Shown in pieces: positions 1 to 11,740 of a stretch of DNA of 64,000 nucleotides. The position numbers were made by a program, and so were the translations under genes. The notes below the pieces were generated by a model that saw nothing but the letters and a program-made list of their open reading frames with translations, did not search any database and was not told the DNA's origin. This DNA comes from Apiospora phragmitis (Eukaryota > Ascomycota > Sordariomycetes > Amphisphaeriales > Apiosporaceae), in NCBI GenBank assembly GCA_038363925.1, contig JAQQWL010000003.1, forward strand, positions 2,108,001-2,172,000, written 5' to 3'. Each line of letters begins with the position of its first letter. The first letter of the stretch is position 1.

Positions 1-1004
1 ACCGGATGATTCCCGAATCGAAGCTTGACTGACGACGGGTTTGGTTGCACAGCAGATAGTTTTACCAGAGCACCCCATATCCGGTTTCCACGCAGGATCA
101 ACAATCTCGTGGTACCAAAAACCAGCAAATAAGAGAGACCGTTCAAGCTATCCCCCTTTGTGGCTAGGAACAGCCCGCGCGGTGGATAGTCGAAGCTGGT
201 TTGTTCAGGTTCCTTCACGCTAGGCTTGGGGGTGGATGTGGTGGCTGGATCGGCAGTGGCTATGACGCTGGAGTGGATGTAGCGAAGGGATATATTTGAG
301 TCAAAGTGAGTGGCAGGCGCTTAATAGGGACATATATTAGCCTCGGCATGCGGAGAAGTGATAGGCTTGCCACTGGCGAGCCGTATTGAAAATCAGAGCC
401 TGTTTGAGAAACCTGGTGCTGCAGGGCGTAAATAGGTGTTGCCTCCTATGATTTTTCAAGTATCCTTTGAGCTTACTTTCACCTAAACACGAAAGACTCA
501 CCTCGTACAGGGTACTTTGTGCGGCAGCACATCTTGTCCCCCCTTCATTTAAAGAATAATTTGCCAACCTGTTAGTTTACATCCTGACTTACTTATTAAG
601 CAGACTGGAAGAAGAACATGTACTGCTTAAATTCGAGTGCAAAAGAAACCTGCACGCCTTTTGTTGTTATGGGGTCAAGCAGTACGATAAACAATAGGCT
701 TTGACAATGACTCTCTCATATATTTTGGCAAAACTGAGAACTTTTGAATGTAAGGCTGGACGGAAGTATCATATCACGCTATAGAGTCCAAGCTACTGAC
801 CGGCGGTGAAATTCGAGTTGATGAAGAGAAAATCCCTTCGCACCCCGGACTGAAACTTGCTGCAGGGCTTATCTCGCGAATATCTTCAAGAAGTCCTGGG
901 CAGCTTTCCATCACTTTGGCGTACGGGGAGCTAGAAGGGTGATCCTCCTCTCTGAAAGCAAACTGAAGCCTTTTCTCAATCAACAGGGTGAAAGAAGCCA
1001 TTCA
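1..1004. other. Gene-free stretch at the left edge
   Basis: I see no supportable gene. The open frames here are short, without recognisable motifs, and the segment lies downstream of the first P450 gene. A cluster core gene, if any, would have to lie beyond the window edge. Confidence 0.5.
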
Positions 1005-2940
1005 TTACAAGGGAGTGAGCCTGACGTAGATCTGTCTCGGCATGCGGAAAAGCCGCTGCTGAGACTCCATACTATCCAGACCTTTGGGGACCTGCTCAAA
1101 CTTGAAATTCAATACCAACAGAACCAGATTTACTCGGAACTCCATCAATGCGAGATTCCGGCCTATGAGCACCCGCAATCGTTATTAGTCAAAAGGGGGT
1201 TTGCCCACGAAACCTGACCGCCGCCGAAGATGGAGGAGGCGACAGAGTGAAAGTATCAGGAAGGAAGAGGAGGGAGCATCATTACGTACCGTAGCACATC
1301 CTAGGCCCGGCCGAGAAGGCGAGCCGCGGGAACTTGCGCGGATTGAAGGACCCATCGTCGTTCAACCATCGCTCGGGCTCGAAGTCGTCCATGCCGCGCG
1401 GGTCCCAGTACGACTCGAAGTTGTCCTTGGAGGCGCGCGAGGTGTCGGACTGGAGGCCCTCGGGGATGTCGAGCGGCTTTGTGCCGATGTAGGGGTTGAG
1501 GAAGACGGTAACGCCCTTGGGGATCGGGTACCCAAGCGACTGGGTGTCGGTCGCCGTCATCCGCACGAGCCGGGGCGACGTGTTGGCGGCGCGGATCGAC
1601 TCCTCCATGAAGGCCTCCAGGTACGGGATCGAGGTGTAGAGGATGGACTTGGCCGACGGCTGCTCTCCGCCTTTGGATGCGCGCTCGGGGAAGGCGGCCT
1701 GGAGGACCTCTCGTAGCTTCTCCTGCTTGGAGGGGTTGGCCATGAGGAACTTGACGGACCATGAAAGCAACACCGCTTTGGTTTCGTGGCCCTATGACCC
1801 GTCATTACATCAGCTGTCTTTTCAAAATCTGGAGTCCCAATCTTCTAGCGGATGCGGTTTTCTTCTTACAGCAACTAAAATCATGAATAGTTCATCGTGA
1901 ATCTCCTTCTGAATTAATTTGGAGAATTTATCTTCGAGAGGCTCCCCGCGGCCCAATCGGGCAAGAAGTTGGCGACGCACGCCGGTCACCACGGCCGAAT
2001 CCTCTTCGAGCTCCTTGAGCTGCTCCGGGGAGAGCCGTGCCAGCCTGGCGCGGGTGTTTTCGATGTGGCCGTCGATGGTATTCTCCTTCCGGGCCAGCCT
2101 CTGCCGGTGTAGGGGCTGCTGGCGGAGGTACCAGAGGCTCCAAGGCGGGAAGAGCGACTTCAGGGACTTGGCGATGGTGCTGATGAAGAAGGAGACGTCC
2201 GAGCACATTTCAGGTTTCTGTACGATGGGCAGCTGAGCCACCGAGTCGAGAGAGGCGGGCTGAGCGACAGTCTTGTCCCGCGACGCCCGGACGACCTCGC
2301 GGCGTGCATCCTCAATGGCCGAGCCGGGCGTTCCGAAGACGATGTCGCAGATCAGCTCGAATGCGGCGACGTCGAAGTTGTCGAAGCCGGCGAACGGCCG
2401 GCCGCCGGCGACCGCGGCCTGCGCCCGGAACAGCTCGACGACACCCAGGGCGTAGTGGTACATCTTGGGCTCGGCGACGCGGCGCAGGAAGGGGATGCCC
2501 GTGACGCCCTCCCAGAACTTGCGCTGCTCCTTGAAGGCCGGGCCGGTCAGCTTGACCAGGCTGCAGTGGGGCAGCAGCGCGCGGTAGGCGTCCTGCGTCC
2601 GGGGCGCGCGGTCGAACTCATGCGTGCGGTGGCTCAGGATGTCCTTGACCTCGCGCACGTCGTCGATGATGACGGTGGGCTTGGAGGCGGGCGCGAGGAA
2701 CAGCTGGATGACGGGGGAGTGGAGGAGCCGATTCTGCTGGAAAATGAACTTGTTGGGGTCCTGGGTCACTTTGAACGCCTCGAGCAGCCCCGTGGCGTCT
2801 CCCCAGAAGCTCCTCGCCGAGGTGGCATTGTAGGGGATTCCAGGAAGCGGGCGTGGATACACCCTCTTGACAGCATAAAGCAGCACAAAAGCCAACAAGC
2901 CCACTGCAGCCAAATGAAGCGGTTCGAGCGAGACAGTCAT
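1005..2940 (-). CDS. Cytochrome P450 monooxygenase (first of a divergent pair)
   Basis: Haem-thiolate monooxygenase, predicted ER-anchored, 576 residues in three exons: 2940-1870, 1791-1290 and 1162-1005 (introns of 78 and 127 nt with GT/AG ends). I chose the ATG at 2940 because it opens directly into a hydrophobic anchor (about residues 8-27) followed by a Pro-rich hinge. Family landmarks are all present: the I-helix AGHET, which is created exactly by the first splice junction; the ExxR motif (EESIR); the FEPERWL segment; and the haem loop FSAGPRMCYGRNLA, whose last residues are contributed by the third exon. No frameshift is needed, unlike most genes nearby. It is divergent from the P450 at 3323, sharing 382 bp, so co-regulation is likely. 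The substrate is unknown; with the neighbouring acyltransferase a secondary-metabolite role is an inference. Confidence 0.9.
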
Positions 2941-3322
2941 CTTCTCTTGCAGTAGCGTATAGGTAATCGAATAAGTGGAAGAGAGAACGCCGAAGGAATT
3001 GCACAATTGCAACTGCACTGCAGACTCGGATCATATTGGAGTTGGAGGCAGGATTGCTGACGACTTCTAGTCACGTTGGACAATTGGCGGATGTTTCCTA
3101 AAGGGGATATGACATGGAACGGGTGCAACCCGTCAACTCCCTCCTGAAGTCCCTATTGGGCCGTCAATAACAGGACACCTCCGCAGGAGTGTGTCAAACG
3201 AGGGACAGTGGACAAGACGCATCATAGTATCAGAAGTCGTATAGCAATAATTGCTAGACGATTTGTCGCAGCGCTTTTTCGTCTCCTTGCACGACACACT
3301 CGGAGTTGTATACAGCGTCAAG
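2941..3322. promoter_or_regulatory. Bidirectional promoter between two P450 genes
   Basis: 382 bp separate the start codons of two divergent P450 genes and hold no other gene. The arrangement implies shared control elements for both. No binding site can be assigned with confidence. Confidence 0.55.
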
Positions 3323-5091
3323 ATGAACAAAGCCACGCTCGGCAGCTTCGAGCTCCCGTGCAGCTCCGCAGGGGGCGCCATCGCGCTCCTACTGGGAGCA
3401 TATCTGCATTACTGGGTATTCAAGGTCGTCTACCGCCTCTACTTCCACCCGCTAGCCAAATTCCCCGGACCGAAACTCGCGGGCGCAACCTATCTGTACG
3501 AGGCCTACTACGACCTATACCCCCACAAGCTCCGCTACCTGTGGCAGATTGAGAAGCTGCACCAGCAATACGGCCCCATCCTGCGCATCAACCCGGCGCA
3601 TCTGCACATCCACGACCCGGACTTCCTGGACGGCATCTACAGCAGCGGCAACCGCCACAAGCGCAACCGGGACGCCTGGTTCTACCGCTCCGAGCGGGAC
3701 GGGCCCCTGGGCTGGTCGCTCTTCCAGACGGTCGAGCACGACGTGCACCGCCTACGCCGGGCGGCCCTGAGCCCCTTCTTCAGCAAGCGCAACATCCACG
3801 CGCTCGAGGGGCTCGTCCTCGGCAAGATCGACGAGCTGGTCGCGCGCCTCGCCGCCGCCCACCGGACCGGCGAGGTCGTTCCCCTGCTGCACGCCACGGG
3901 GGGCCCTCACCATGGACATCATCTCCGTCTACGCGTACGGCAAGGACGTCCGGAAGCTGCAGCAGGCCGACTGGGCCGGCAAGGAGCTCGAGGCCTACAG
4001 CAAGCTGAGCCAGCTGGGGCCGTTTGGGCGGCACTTTGCTTGGCTGTCCAAGATGGTGCTGGTGATGCTGCCCATGAGCATGGTGGAGAAGATCAGCCCG
4101 GCCGCCGCACTGATCCCCAGGAATCGGGCATTCTTCAAGGGATTGATCCAAGATGCTCTTAAGGGCGAAGGCTCGACAGGGAAAGAGAAAGCTCCGCACC
4201 GGACCATCTTTCAAGATATCGTCCAGAGCAATCTGCCCGCCAGCGAGAAGGCACCCGCTCGTCTCTCGGCAGAAGCGAATCTGCTACAGATTGCGGGCAC
4301 GGAAACGACCGCTAGAACACTCGCTGTACTTATCTTCTACCTCGTTTATAGCCCAGGGGTCTTGGACCGCCTTCGGTCGGAGTTGAAACCGTATACAGAG
4401 CCCGGCTCGGTCATACATTTGGCTGACCTGGAAGCTCTACCGTACTTTGTGAGTCTACCTCACACGCCACTTACACCTGCTCGACACTGACGCTATGAAC
4501 AGTCCGCCGTTGTAACCGAAGGCATCCGAATTTGCCACGTTGTATCCAGCCGTATGCCTAGGTACGCCCCTGATGAAGAAATCAAATATGGTGAATGGGT
4601 GATCCCTGCAGGCGTAAGTCTATACCACAAGAACTGAAAGACAATTCAATGCCAATAAGCTGATTCGTGCAAACCCATTTAGACGCCCGTCTCACAATCC
4701 CACTACTTGCACCATACCAACCCCCAAATCTTTCCGGATCCCCATGAATTTAAGCCGCAACGATGGCTCGACGATCCTGATCTGAAGATCAAGTATTTCA
4801 TGGGTTTCGGGCGCGGGACCAGAATCTGCCTAGGGATAAAGTGAGTCCCTATCTTACGACCCCAATAGTTTTGAAGTTGTGCCCCTGGCTAAAAACTATG
4901 TCAGTCTTGTGTATGCTGAGCTCTTTCTGACGGTGGCCAGTGTCATGACCCGATTTGATATCGAGCTGTTCGAGACTATCAAGTCGAGGGACGTGGATGT
5001 CGTCCGGGACTGCATCATTGGGTTACCGAGTCCCGAAAGTCCCGGTATTCGAGTGAGGATAGTGAAAGACAAACTGGCTGCCGCTTCGTAG
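3323..5091 (+). CDS. Cytochrome P450 monooxygenase, trichodiene-oxygenase-like
   Basis: A second haem-thiolate monooxygenase. The start at 3323 precedes an N-terminal membrane anchor and the FPGPKLAG hinge; the N-terminal third resembles the fungal trichodiene oxygenase-like group (inference from memory of the family). Exons are 3323-4448, 4503-4613, 4683-4840 and 4905-5091, with introns of 54, 69 and 64 nt. Key motifs are the I-helix AGTETT, ExxR as EGIR, the segment FKPQRW and the haem loop FGRGTRICLG followed by INLVYAELF. The frame changes once inside the first exon, at a run of six G (3898-3903); five G would keep the frame, and the protein similarity is continuous across it, so no intron is involved. 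This is either an assembly error or a disabling insertion. It lies divergent to the first P450 and convergent with the acyltransferase. Confidence 0.87.
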
Positions 5092-5621
5092 TGGGATGCA
5101 ATCTGCCGGTCGAGGCAGTTCTGGATTATGACTGTCTTTGCAGAAGTTCTGGCGAGAAGATAGTCATCAGATCCACGAATTATCCAGTACTGTGATTACA
5201 AAACTTCCAATCCCTGCCGTACTACAAAGATGATCATTTTGATGTCAGATCGAAACCGGCCAGTAATCAAGACGGCTGCCTCTGCGCATGCGGCTGGCTC
5301 TGGGAAGTCAATCCGGAAAGTCCTGTCAATATTCCACTGGTGAATGGCCTTCGACAGGAAGAGGGAGACCATGAAGTTGCTACGATCGTCTGGCTTGATG
5401 CGGCAGAACCTTGTTGACCTGGCTCAAGTCATCTGGGACTACTTCAGAAGGCAGTTCTTTGACACGCCTGATGAGGCCTTCGGACGTACTCGCCCAAACT
5501 TAGTCCCGAGAGACATTACCGAATTTTTCGGAATTGGGACTGGAAATTTGGTCTATCTGGAAAGTTTGTTCCTTCTCACTAGGTACAATTCCGCCCACAT
5601 ACTTGTGAGCCTATTTCAATT
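5092..5621. other. Gap between converging P450 and acyltransferase genes
   Basis: Probably the 3' regions of both genes. A 99-codon frame (5344-5643, plus) overlaps the acyltransferase 3' end and shows no family features, so I do not call it a gene. Confidence 0.45.
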
Positions 5622-7301
5622 TCAAGTAGTAGAAAATGCATAGCGATTGAACTCGTCATCATCTTGCAAAAACGCCCTTTCTTCTTCAGACAGAGTCATG
5701 ACAAAATCGATGCCGCCGTGCTGCTTACGCGGAATCACGAAGCTCGTCCGGTACCGGCGGTTACACATACCCATCATGGGCCGAAACGCCTCCGGCCGTC
5801 CGCCGTTGGTGAACAGGGGCTCCCCGAAGCAGGTACCGTTGAACGGCAGCGTCATCGGCGAGAGGATGCCGACAGAGGGCGACTCCGTCGGCAGGCACGA
5901 GGCCCGTATCTGCACGCGGCTGGGGTCGTAGGCGGCGACGGACCGCAGGCGGCCGTAGGCTTCCAGCAGCGCCGCCGCTTGCGTCTGCCTCGTAATTTCG
6001 GTGCGGATCGTCTTGGCCACCCACGCCACCGTCGTCTCCGGGGAGATTAGGGTGCGCAGCGGCAGCGTGAAGATGTGCTCGAAGTTGAGGTTGCCGAGGT
6101 ACTGGGCCGACAAGAGATGTGCGAGGTCCCGCCGTGCGTCAAAGGGCACGGCCAGCGTCGCTGTGGTTTCGGGCAAGTCCGCCGCTACTTCCGGCTTCTG
6201 TGCTCCCCTTACCGCTGTCCGGGCTCGGAGGACGCTCCTCCAGATGAAAGCACAGATGACGTCGTTTCCGGACACGTCGGTACCGTTGTGGACAGAGACG
6301 AGCTCTTGGCGGAGTTTCGCATACATCGGCTGTGGCATGTAAAACATGCTGGGCTCCATGCCCGACCCCTGGAAATCATCATTATGATGACTCGTAGCAA
6401 GCGTCGCACCCGCTTCAGCGCCGCCATCAAGCTGAAGATTTTCATCTTTGCTTGTGAATTCCTGGAATTCATCCATCCCGACAAGGTGCAGCGAATCGGT
6501 GGCCTGGTTGATATTGGGGGGTTCCGGCGTCTTGGACGAATTCATCGCTTCTGCTAGGACCCTGTCCAAGGCTTCTCGATCGACGCCGACGGCGGGAGAG
6601 AACAAGGGCTTTTGATGACCGGTGGTTGTCATAGCCACGCGATCATGCAAGATGCTGCTACAGTGATCCGCCCATAGCCTTGTCACGTTGAGCATGGCCG
6701 TCCCATCCGAAGCCGGCGGCGCGATGGACAGGACCAGGAGGCAACCCCCGGGGAGGAAATTGGCCTGCGCTGCCAGCACTTCCACCCCTGACCCGAAATC
6801 GGGTTGGAACGGCGACGTCCAAAGCAAGGCCTCGTCTTCGAAGCGGTCCAAGGGAAAACCGGCCTCGCGTAGCTCATTGTATGACGTAGTGGAGGGTAGC
6901 TCCTTGAACCGTAGTGGGATTGCATCATCATAATCAGACGAAGAAAAAGAACTCGGAGAATGGTTCGAGGGGCCCCCTCCGCCCTCCTGATCTGGCGGTG
7001 CCTTGTAGCGGATCTCTAGCTGGCCTGGTCGCCAGCCTGGCGCGTCGCGTGACTGAAAATGCACCCGGCCGTTGAGCCACGGCGCCTGGTGGATTGTCCG
7101 GCACAGACCTTCTCGAAGGCACACAAATGCATCTTTGGGGTCTATGTGCTGCTTCAAACCAAGATATATGATGCTTTGGGGGATGTTGCAGGGCGCGATG
7201 TGGTCCAAAGGGCCCAGCGAGATGTACCGTGTTTCTGGTTCCAAAGCCATGGCCCCGTACATGTCCAAGAACTTGAAGCCGTTGAAGACATTGACGACCA
7301 T
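5622..7301 (-). CDS. BAHD-type acyltransferase, TRI101-like, with degenerate active site
   Basis: A 559-residue single-exon protein of the fungal BAHD family that includes trichothecene 3-O-acetyltransferase; such enzymes move an acyl group from CoA to a hydroxyl. Supporting features: an N-terminal LGPLDHIAPCNIPQSI segment, a mid-protein SDGTAM motif at the expected place, and a C-terminal GRPEAFRPMMG block. It is longer than the usual 450-500 residues, with a Gly/Ser/Asp-rich insert at about 105-135. The catalytic HxxxD motif reads P195-A-S-x-D199: Asp is kept but His is replaced by Pro, and the DFGWG structural motif is replaced by TCFGEP. The frame is intact over its full length. It is convergent with the neighbouring P450, suggesting a shared pathway. 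It may be an atypical or non-catalytic member; the substrate is unknown. Confidence 0.75.
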   Translation of the reverse strand: MVVNVFNGFKFLDMYGAMALEPETRYISLGPLDHIAPCNIPQSIIYLGLKQHIDPKDAFVCLREGLCRTIHQAPWLNGRVHFQSRDAPGWRPGQLEIRYKAPPDQEGGGGPSNHSPSSFSSSDYDDAIPLRFKELPSTTSYNELREAGFPLDRFEDEALLWTSPFQPDFGSGVEVLAAQANFLPGGCLLVLSIAPPASDGTAMLNVTRLWADHCSSILHDRVAMTTTGHQKPLFSPAVGVDREALDRVLAEAMNSSKTPEPPNINQATDSLHLVGMDEFQEFTSKDENLQLDGGAEAGATLATSHHNDDFQGSGMEPSMFYMPQPMYAKLRQELVSVHNGTDVSGNDVICAFIWRSVLRARTAVRGAQKPEVAADLPETTATLAVPFDARRDLAHLLSAQYLGNLNFEHIFTLPLRTLISPETTVAWVAKTIRTEITRQTQAAALLEAYGRLRSVAAYDPSRVQIRASCLPTESPSVGILSPMTLPFNGTCFGEPLFTNGGRPEAFRPMMGMCNRRYRTSFVIPRKQHGGIDFVMTLSEEERAFLQDDDEFNRYAFSTT

Positions 7302-8229
7302 TAACCGGTTTTTATAATTTTCTGCTTATTAGCTTCAACTTACATCCATGGCCATATTGGTCAACAGACTCCTTATTTGGGCTTCAAGGCCCGGTCGGAT
7401 ATTTCCGTATTTAGCAGAACAACCAAACGGGTGGGGGCGATCTTTTCGTACGACATAGAGATCCGGGCGGAATCGAGGCAGAATCTGGGGTTGTCCTTGG
7501 CAAAGTCTTGGCAGGGAGAGGGCTGAGTCAGCAGCCTGAGCACTTTGGGGGATGCAGGTGATCTGCCGGGATCTGCGGGTCCTGTCGTCTGTCATCTGGA
7601 GTGCCTCGAATCAAGCAACCTCTTCAGGTTCCTAAATCACGAATGTAGCCCTGTTGCAGAGATGAAGGTGCACAAGATCTTCTTCCACAACGTTTGTGCC
7701 GTGGTGGTGTTGTTGTTTGAGGTCAACGCCGCCATGTTTGATCGACTGGGGAAATGCATGGGCAGAATTTCAGTAGCGAAGGCCTTCTTTGATAAAGGCG
7801 AAGATCGATATGGCGAGTTTGCCATTCTTTCTTCGAATACAGAAGATGCGTGTCAGAATTTTTGCGGTAAAGATAATTATCGAAGGGATCAACATGTCTC
7901 TGAGTACAACATTTCAAGAGGTACAATTCCATATTGGTGTAGTGGGACGACGACATCACGTATAGGCGAGGGCTGAAAATCATAGGTAAGTACGATGGGG
8001 TTAGGTTTACGGTATTTCATAAGGATATCATTCTCGGTTAACTGCAGAAAAGTTTCCATGGATCTAGAGAGAACAGAAATTACATAGTAGCTTTCTTCAA
8101 GACTCCAATCATATTCGTCGCCTCTGCTAATATAGGTATAACAAAGGTATCTACAAGAAAGCACATAATGATCGCAGCTACTTAATCACGCCCTAATGGG
8201 AAATAGGCCGGACAAAGAAATGATTATTG
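7302..8229. other. Gene-poor stretch upstream of the acyltransferase
   Basis: Holds the acyltransferase promoter. Frames at 7335-7595 (minus) and 7545-7976 (plus) are open but overlap each other and show no recognisable domain; I do not support either as a gene. Confidence 0.4.
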
Positions 8230-8535
8230 TTATGGGATGAACCCCTGTCAATAAGACTCAGGGGCCCGTGGCCCCTTTGCGACCCACTGATCAGCATTTC
8301 CAGCTTCCTATAGAACCTACTGGAAATGCCGAGCATATACGCACCAGAACAGAAGCACGTATATAGATAGGTAACATTCGTACGGTAGTTAGGAAGAATC
8401 TTTCTCTCCTTAGAGAATTCTTCTTGTAGCTAGAGACAATAGACGTTAGAGTGTACCACTCAGTCTGGACCCTTACAATTATGACTAAACTCCATTCTCG
8501 TTACCAGATATAATAAGGTTGTTAGGTTAGGGGGT
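8230..8535. repeat. Possible solo LTR or retroelement remnant
   Basis: This segment opens with TGTTATGGG, holds a TATATAG-type box near 8361 and an AATAAG-like signal near 8512, and ends near GGGGGTACAAC. It contains a perfect 10-bp inverted repeat (8294-8303 with 8320-8329) and a second imperfect one (8393-8423). The layout recalls an LTR, but no target duplication could be fixed, so the call is tentative. Confidence 0.25.
8294..8329. repeat. Perfect 10-bp inverted repeat
   Basis: GCATTTCCAG at 8294-8303 is repeated as its reverse complement at 8320-8329, with a 16-nt spacer. It lies about 360 bp upstream of the F-box reading frame and could form a hairpin. Confidence 0.6.
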
Positions 8536-8682
8536 ACAACCTCACCCAGTGTATATATATATAATGTCAGCCGTCGGTATAGACATTTTCTCTCCAAAGC
8601 CAACCGCATCGCTGAAAGTCAATTAATCCTTCGCCATACGCAACACACAAACCTGAGTAGATCCGTTACCATCAGCAGCAGC

Positions 8683-9201
8683 ATGCCTGGACTACTCACC
8701 ATACCAGACGAGCTTCTGCTCTTGATCCAAGGTAACCTCGTGACTCGGAAAGACCGCTTCGCCTTCGGTGTCACATGCAAGTACCTCTACGGCAAGGTGG
8801 GCGGTACGTTCCTCTACGAGCAGGACGTCGCCGAAGAGCGTGACTTCGACGAAGCACGGCTCCGGCTGGAGCGGTTCTCCGCCGAACAGCCCGGTTTTGA
8901 CGAAGTGCAGAGCCTCCATCTGGAGCAGTTCCCCGAGGCGATCATCGCTAGGCTGGCCAGGGCCGAAGCGATGGCCGCCGTCCCTGCCACCGTTCACAGC
9001 GAGGAGGAAAAGGCGGCCATTGGGGAGAAGACGAAGGAGACCGCTAGGTTCCTGGAGAACTGCGTTGGAAGATGGGGCCCCAGAATGCTCCTTTTCACGA
9101 AGTACAGACTACAAGTGGAAATACAACTGACATGGCGACAACATAACACCAATCTAGTCGAAACACTCCATCCGGACCATCCGCTCCCCGACTCTCAGTG
9201 A
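8683..9201 (+). pseudogene. F-box protein, 5' fragment (split by transposon)
   Basis: A 172-codon frame starting MPGLLTIPDELLLLI and continuing through TRKDRFAFGVTCKYLYG, which fits an F-box (about residues 4-45), the module that binds Skp1 in SCF ubiquitin ligases. The rest is charged and helical without a known domain. The frame stops only 33 bp before the left inverted repeat of a transposon, and ankyrin-like coding sequence in the same orientation resumes just beyond the transposon's right end. Fungal F-box/ankyrin proteins have this order, so I read the two parts as one gene split by insertion. Splicing could in principle rescue part of it: a GTACAG donor-like site lies near 9100. A TATA-like ATATATATA run precedes the gene near 8557. 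Confidence 0.6.
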
Positions 9202-9234
9202 AGGGGACTACACACTCTGATTTACAGAGCAAAC

Positions 9235-9292
9235 GTTGGAGACCCACCTTCGGGCCCCCTGTCAACCAGTTCGCTCAAATCAACCCCTTTAA
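9235..9292 (+). repeat. Left terminal inverted repeat of the transposon
   Basis: Starts GTTGGAGACCCACC and ends near CAACCCCTTTAA. It matches the reverse complement of 11644-11719 with a few mismatches and one gap: the right copy carries an additional tract containing GGGCCC, so it is longer. Confidence 0.75.
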
Positions 9293-10049
9293 TTTAACGC
9301 CGTCTTTCTAGCTCGTCCTTATTATAATAACTATACAGGAACTAGCCTCATTATTATTATTATCGCTCTCTTTATTGGGACTATTTTTAGCTTCACTAAT
9401 AGCTAGTTGCGTGCGCTATATATCTTTAATCTTTACGAACTTTAAATTCGGGCTTAAATTAACCTTTTTTTATTTCTTTAGCCTTATAACCTCTAATTAA
9501 GCCTAGAGTGCCTTAACCTGCCTTTATAAAATAGTAACCTATACTTTTTTTTTTATTAAATGCTTTCCGGACTTTTTAGAATAGTTGGTATTACTATTAT
9601 AACCCGACTTAACTATACGGTTAAATACCCCACTTACCGGTACAAAAATACGATAACCTAGTCCGGCTACGATATTATAACTAGTAATTATACCGCTAGC
9701 TACACTAATATAAACGTAATCGTACTTTAATAACGTGCGACAAGATAAGCGGCCTTAGCCCCCGCGGCGATAAAACGAATATAAGCGGACATAATAATAA
9801 AGCCCCGGAGCGATAGAAGGCACGACGCTCGAAATAAGCTAACTAAGGTTAGATCACTATAATCTAAAGGACGGATTACCGTAAGCTAATAACGAGATCA
9901 TTATAAGCTATAAATAATCTAACGGATTAATAAAAAAAGAAATTAAATATATAACGACGAATATTCCCTATATATTTTATATAAATACTTTTAATTTTAA
10001 TAATTAATTTAAATATTAATTTAACTTATTAATAAAATAAATAGCCTTA

Positions 10050-11450
10050 ATAACTTTATTATAAATACCTTTAAACCTACGCACTTTAATTACCTTCGTT
10101 TTTACGAGCTATTACTTATTATATCGATAAAAGCGGACTTTTATCGCACGTTTAAATACTCTCTCGTATTATTAATATAAACCCTAGTACGTCTTACTAA
10201 GTTTCTTTTAAAACCCGGATAGCGTTCGTTATAATTACGTAGTTATATACTTTTTTAATAAGTTAATAAGTTATACTTGCTTTTTAAACTCTTTCGATTT
10301 TTTTAAAGTCGATTAAATAATATCTAAATCCCGAGCAGTATTTTAAGGCGTATAAAAGGCTTTATTAAACTCGTTAAGCCTTGTCTTAATAAGATCGGCC
10401 GTCGTATAACTAGTATTTTTAAGTAAATACGAGCTTAATAATAGTTTTGTTATATTTACCGGCTAAAGACCAGCTACCCTCTAGCCACTTCGGATATTCT
10501 AGCCCGAAAATATTTCCGAACGTGCCTTTTAATAGTATTAAAGGAAATATCGCTTACCGATTACCGTCGAGTTCGTTAATTAGTTTAAATTCTCGAATAC
10601 TTTCCGGTATACCGATTTAAAAGCGCTAAAAACGGTTAAATCGAGAAGCTATAAGATATAATTTATATAAAGGGGTAAAAAAAGAAGGCGAATACGATAG
10701 CGGAAGTATAAATATATAAAATCGGTCGTTTTATAGCTTTCATAACTATCTATAACGAGTAGCCGGTATTTTAAAGGGTCCTTCGAGGCGGTATTCGAGA
10801 TAAAGATTTTTTCGAGCTATTTAATAGCCGTCTTATCTATTATTTATTTATTCTCTATTACGGTAAACTACTAGCCTTTAAAAGAATTTAAATTAAGAAA
10901 AAATTATTATTATTAGACGGTTTTACCCTTAAAAATAATTAATAAAGGTAATATATACCTTTAAGTAGATACGTATGTAATAAAAGAGGTTTAAGCCTTT
11001 AAACTAGGCTGTTTCTTTTAAATAAACCGGTTTTTAATACTTTTAAATATTAAACCGTTCGATTCGATACTTTCTAAGACCCTTACTTCGTTTATATTAT
11101 AATAATTAACTAGTTTAATTTCTTAAATCTTAGTTTATTCGAGCCGCTAGAACTATAACCGAATTACCTTAATAAAAGCCCTATTAATACGCTTTAAATC
11201 GATAAATCGAGCTCTCTAAGCCTTTATAGCAGGATTCTTATATAAAAAGGCTTACAGCTACTTTTTACCGAGTAATTCGGGGTCCCCTTAGGCTTAGAGA
11301 ATACGCTCGACGAATTCTTTTACTTAAGCGTGCGTTAAAGGAAGCCTTAAAGCCTATTAAGTAATAATCTATAATAATAAATACTTCTCTTAGTTAAGAC
11401 TAAGCCTTTATAAATCTACTATACCCTTTAATTAAAAGTATTAACCTTTA
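10050..11450 (-). pseudogene. Relic DDE transposase of the pogo/Fot1 family
   Basis: No open frame survives, but successive minus-strand peptides line up with fungal Tigger/pogo-like transposases. From high to low coordinates these are LPLTHA-VKEFVERIL, GKK-L-AFLYKNPAIKA and FIDLKRIN (near 11200-11350); a block ending LESIESNGL (near 11050-11105), where the catalytic Asp codon now reads Asn; RLLVIDSYESYKTTDFIY (near 10710-10775), whose usual form is VIDGHESH; and LDLTVFSAFKSVYRK (near 10610-10660). Nearly all differences from the family pattern are single C-to-T or G-to-A changes, including Gln codons turned into TAG or TAA. The remains cannot encode an active enzyme. Confidence 0.8.
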
Positions 11451-11643
11451 AGCCGGTTTTAAAGCGTTAACCTAAGAATATTATATTCTTAAGCGGCTTA
11501 CTTAATTAAAGTATTATTTATAATATAATCTAAGGCTTTTTAAAGCTCTTCTTTAAAGTATTAGTTTATAATTAAGTAATAATACTTTATAAAAAAAATT
11601 TAAAAGAGAACGATAAGGAATTAATAAATAAGTTATAAAAGTT

Positions 11644-11719
11644 TAAAAGGGGTGAAAAATCAGGTGGCTGGTTAACAGGGGGCCCAAAGCAGGGGGGGGC
11701 CCAAAGGTGGGTTTCCAAC
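11644..11719 (-). repeat. Right terminal inverted repeat of the transposon
   Basis: Reads inward (minus strand) GTTGGAAACCCACC and then two GGGCCC-containing tracts, as if a short piece had been duplicated relative to the left repeat. The outer base of the repeat is at 11719. Confidence 0.75.
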
Positions 11720-11740
11720 ATAATCAGGTGGTACAAAGAT

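Larger units (their letters stand above)
9235..11719 (-). mobile_element. RIP-degenerated pogo/Fot1-type DNA transposon
   Basis: A 2,485-bp element bounded by imperfect inverted repeats that both begin GTTGG(A/G)-type ends: GTTGGAGACCCACCTT on the left and, reversed, GTTGGAAACCCACCTT on the right. Between them the DNA is extremely AT-rich and full of stops. Minus-strand translation still shows a fungal pogo/Fot1 transposase (see separate entry), with substitutions explained by C-to-T change, the hallmark of RIP. Each terminal repeat keeps GC-rich stretches. A TA dinucleotide lies one base outside the right end but the left flank reads AA, so the TA target duplication is not clear. The element sits inside an F-box/ankyrin gene. 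Confidence 0.85.
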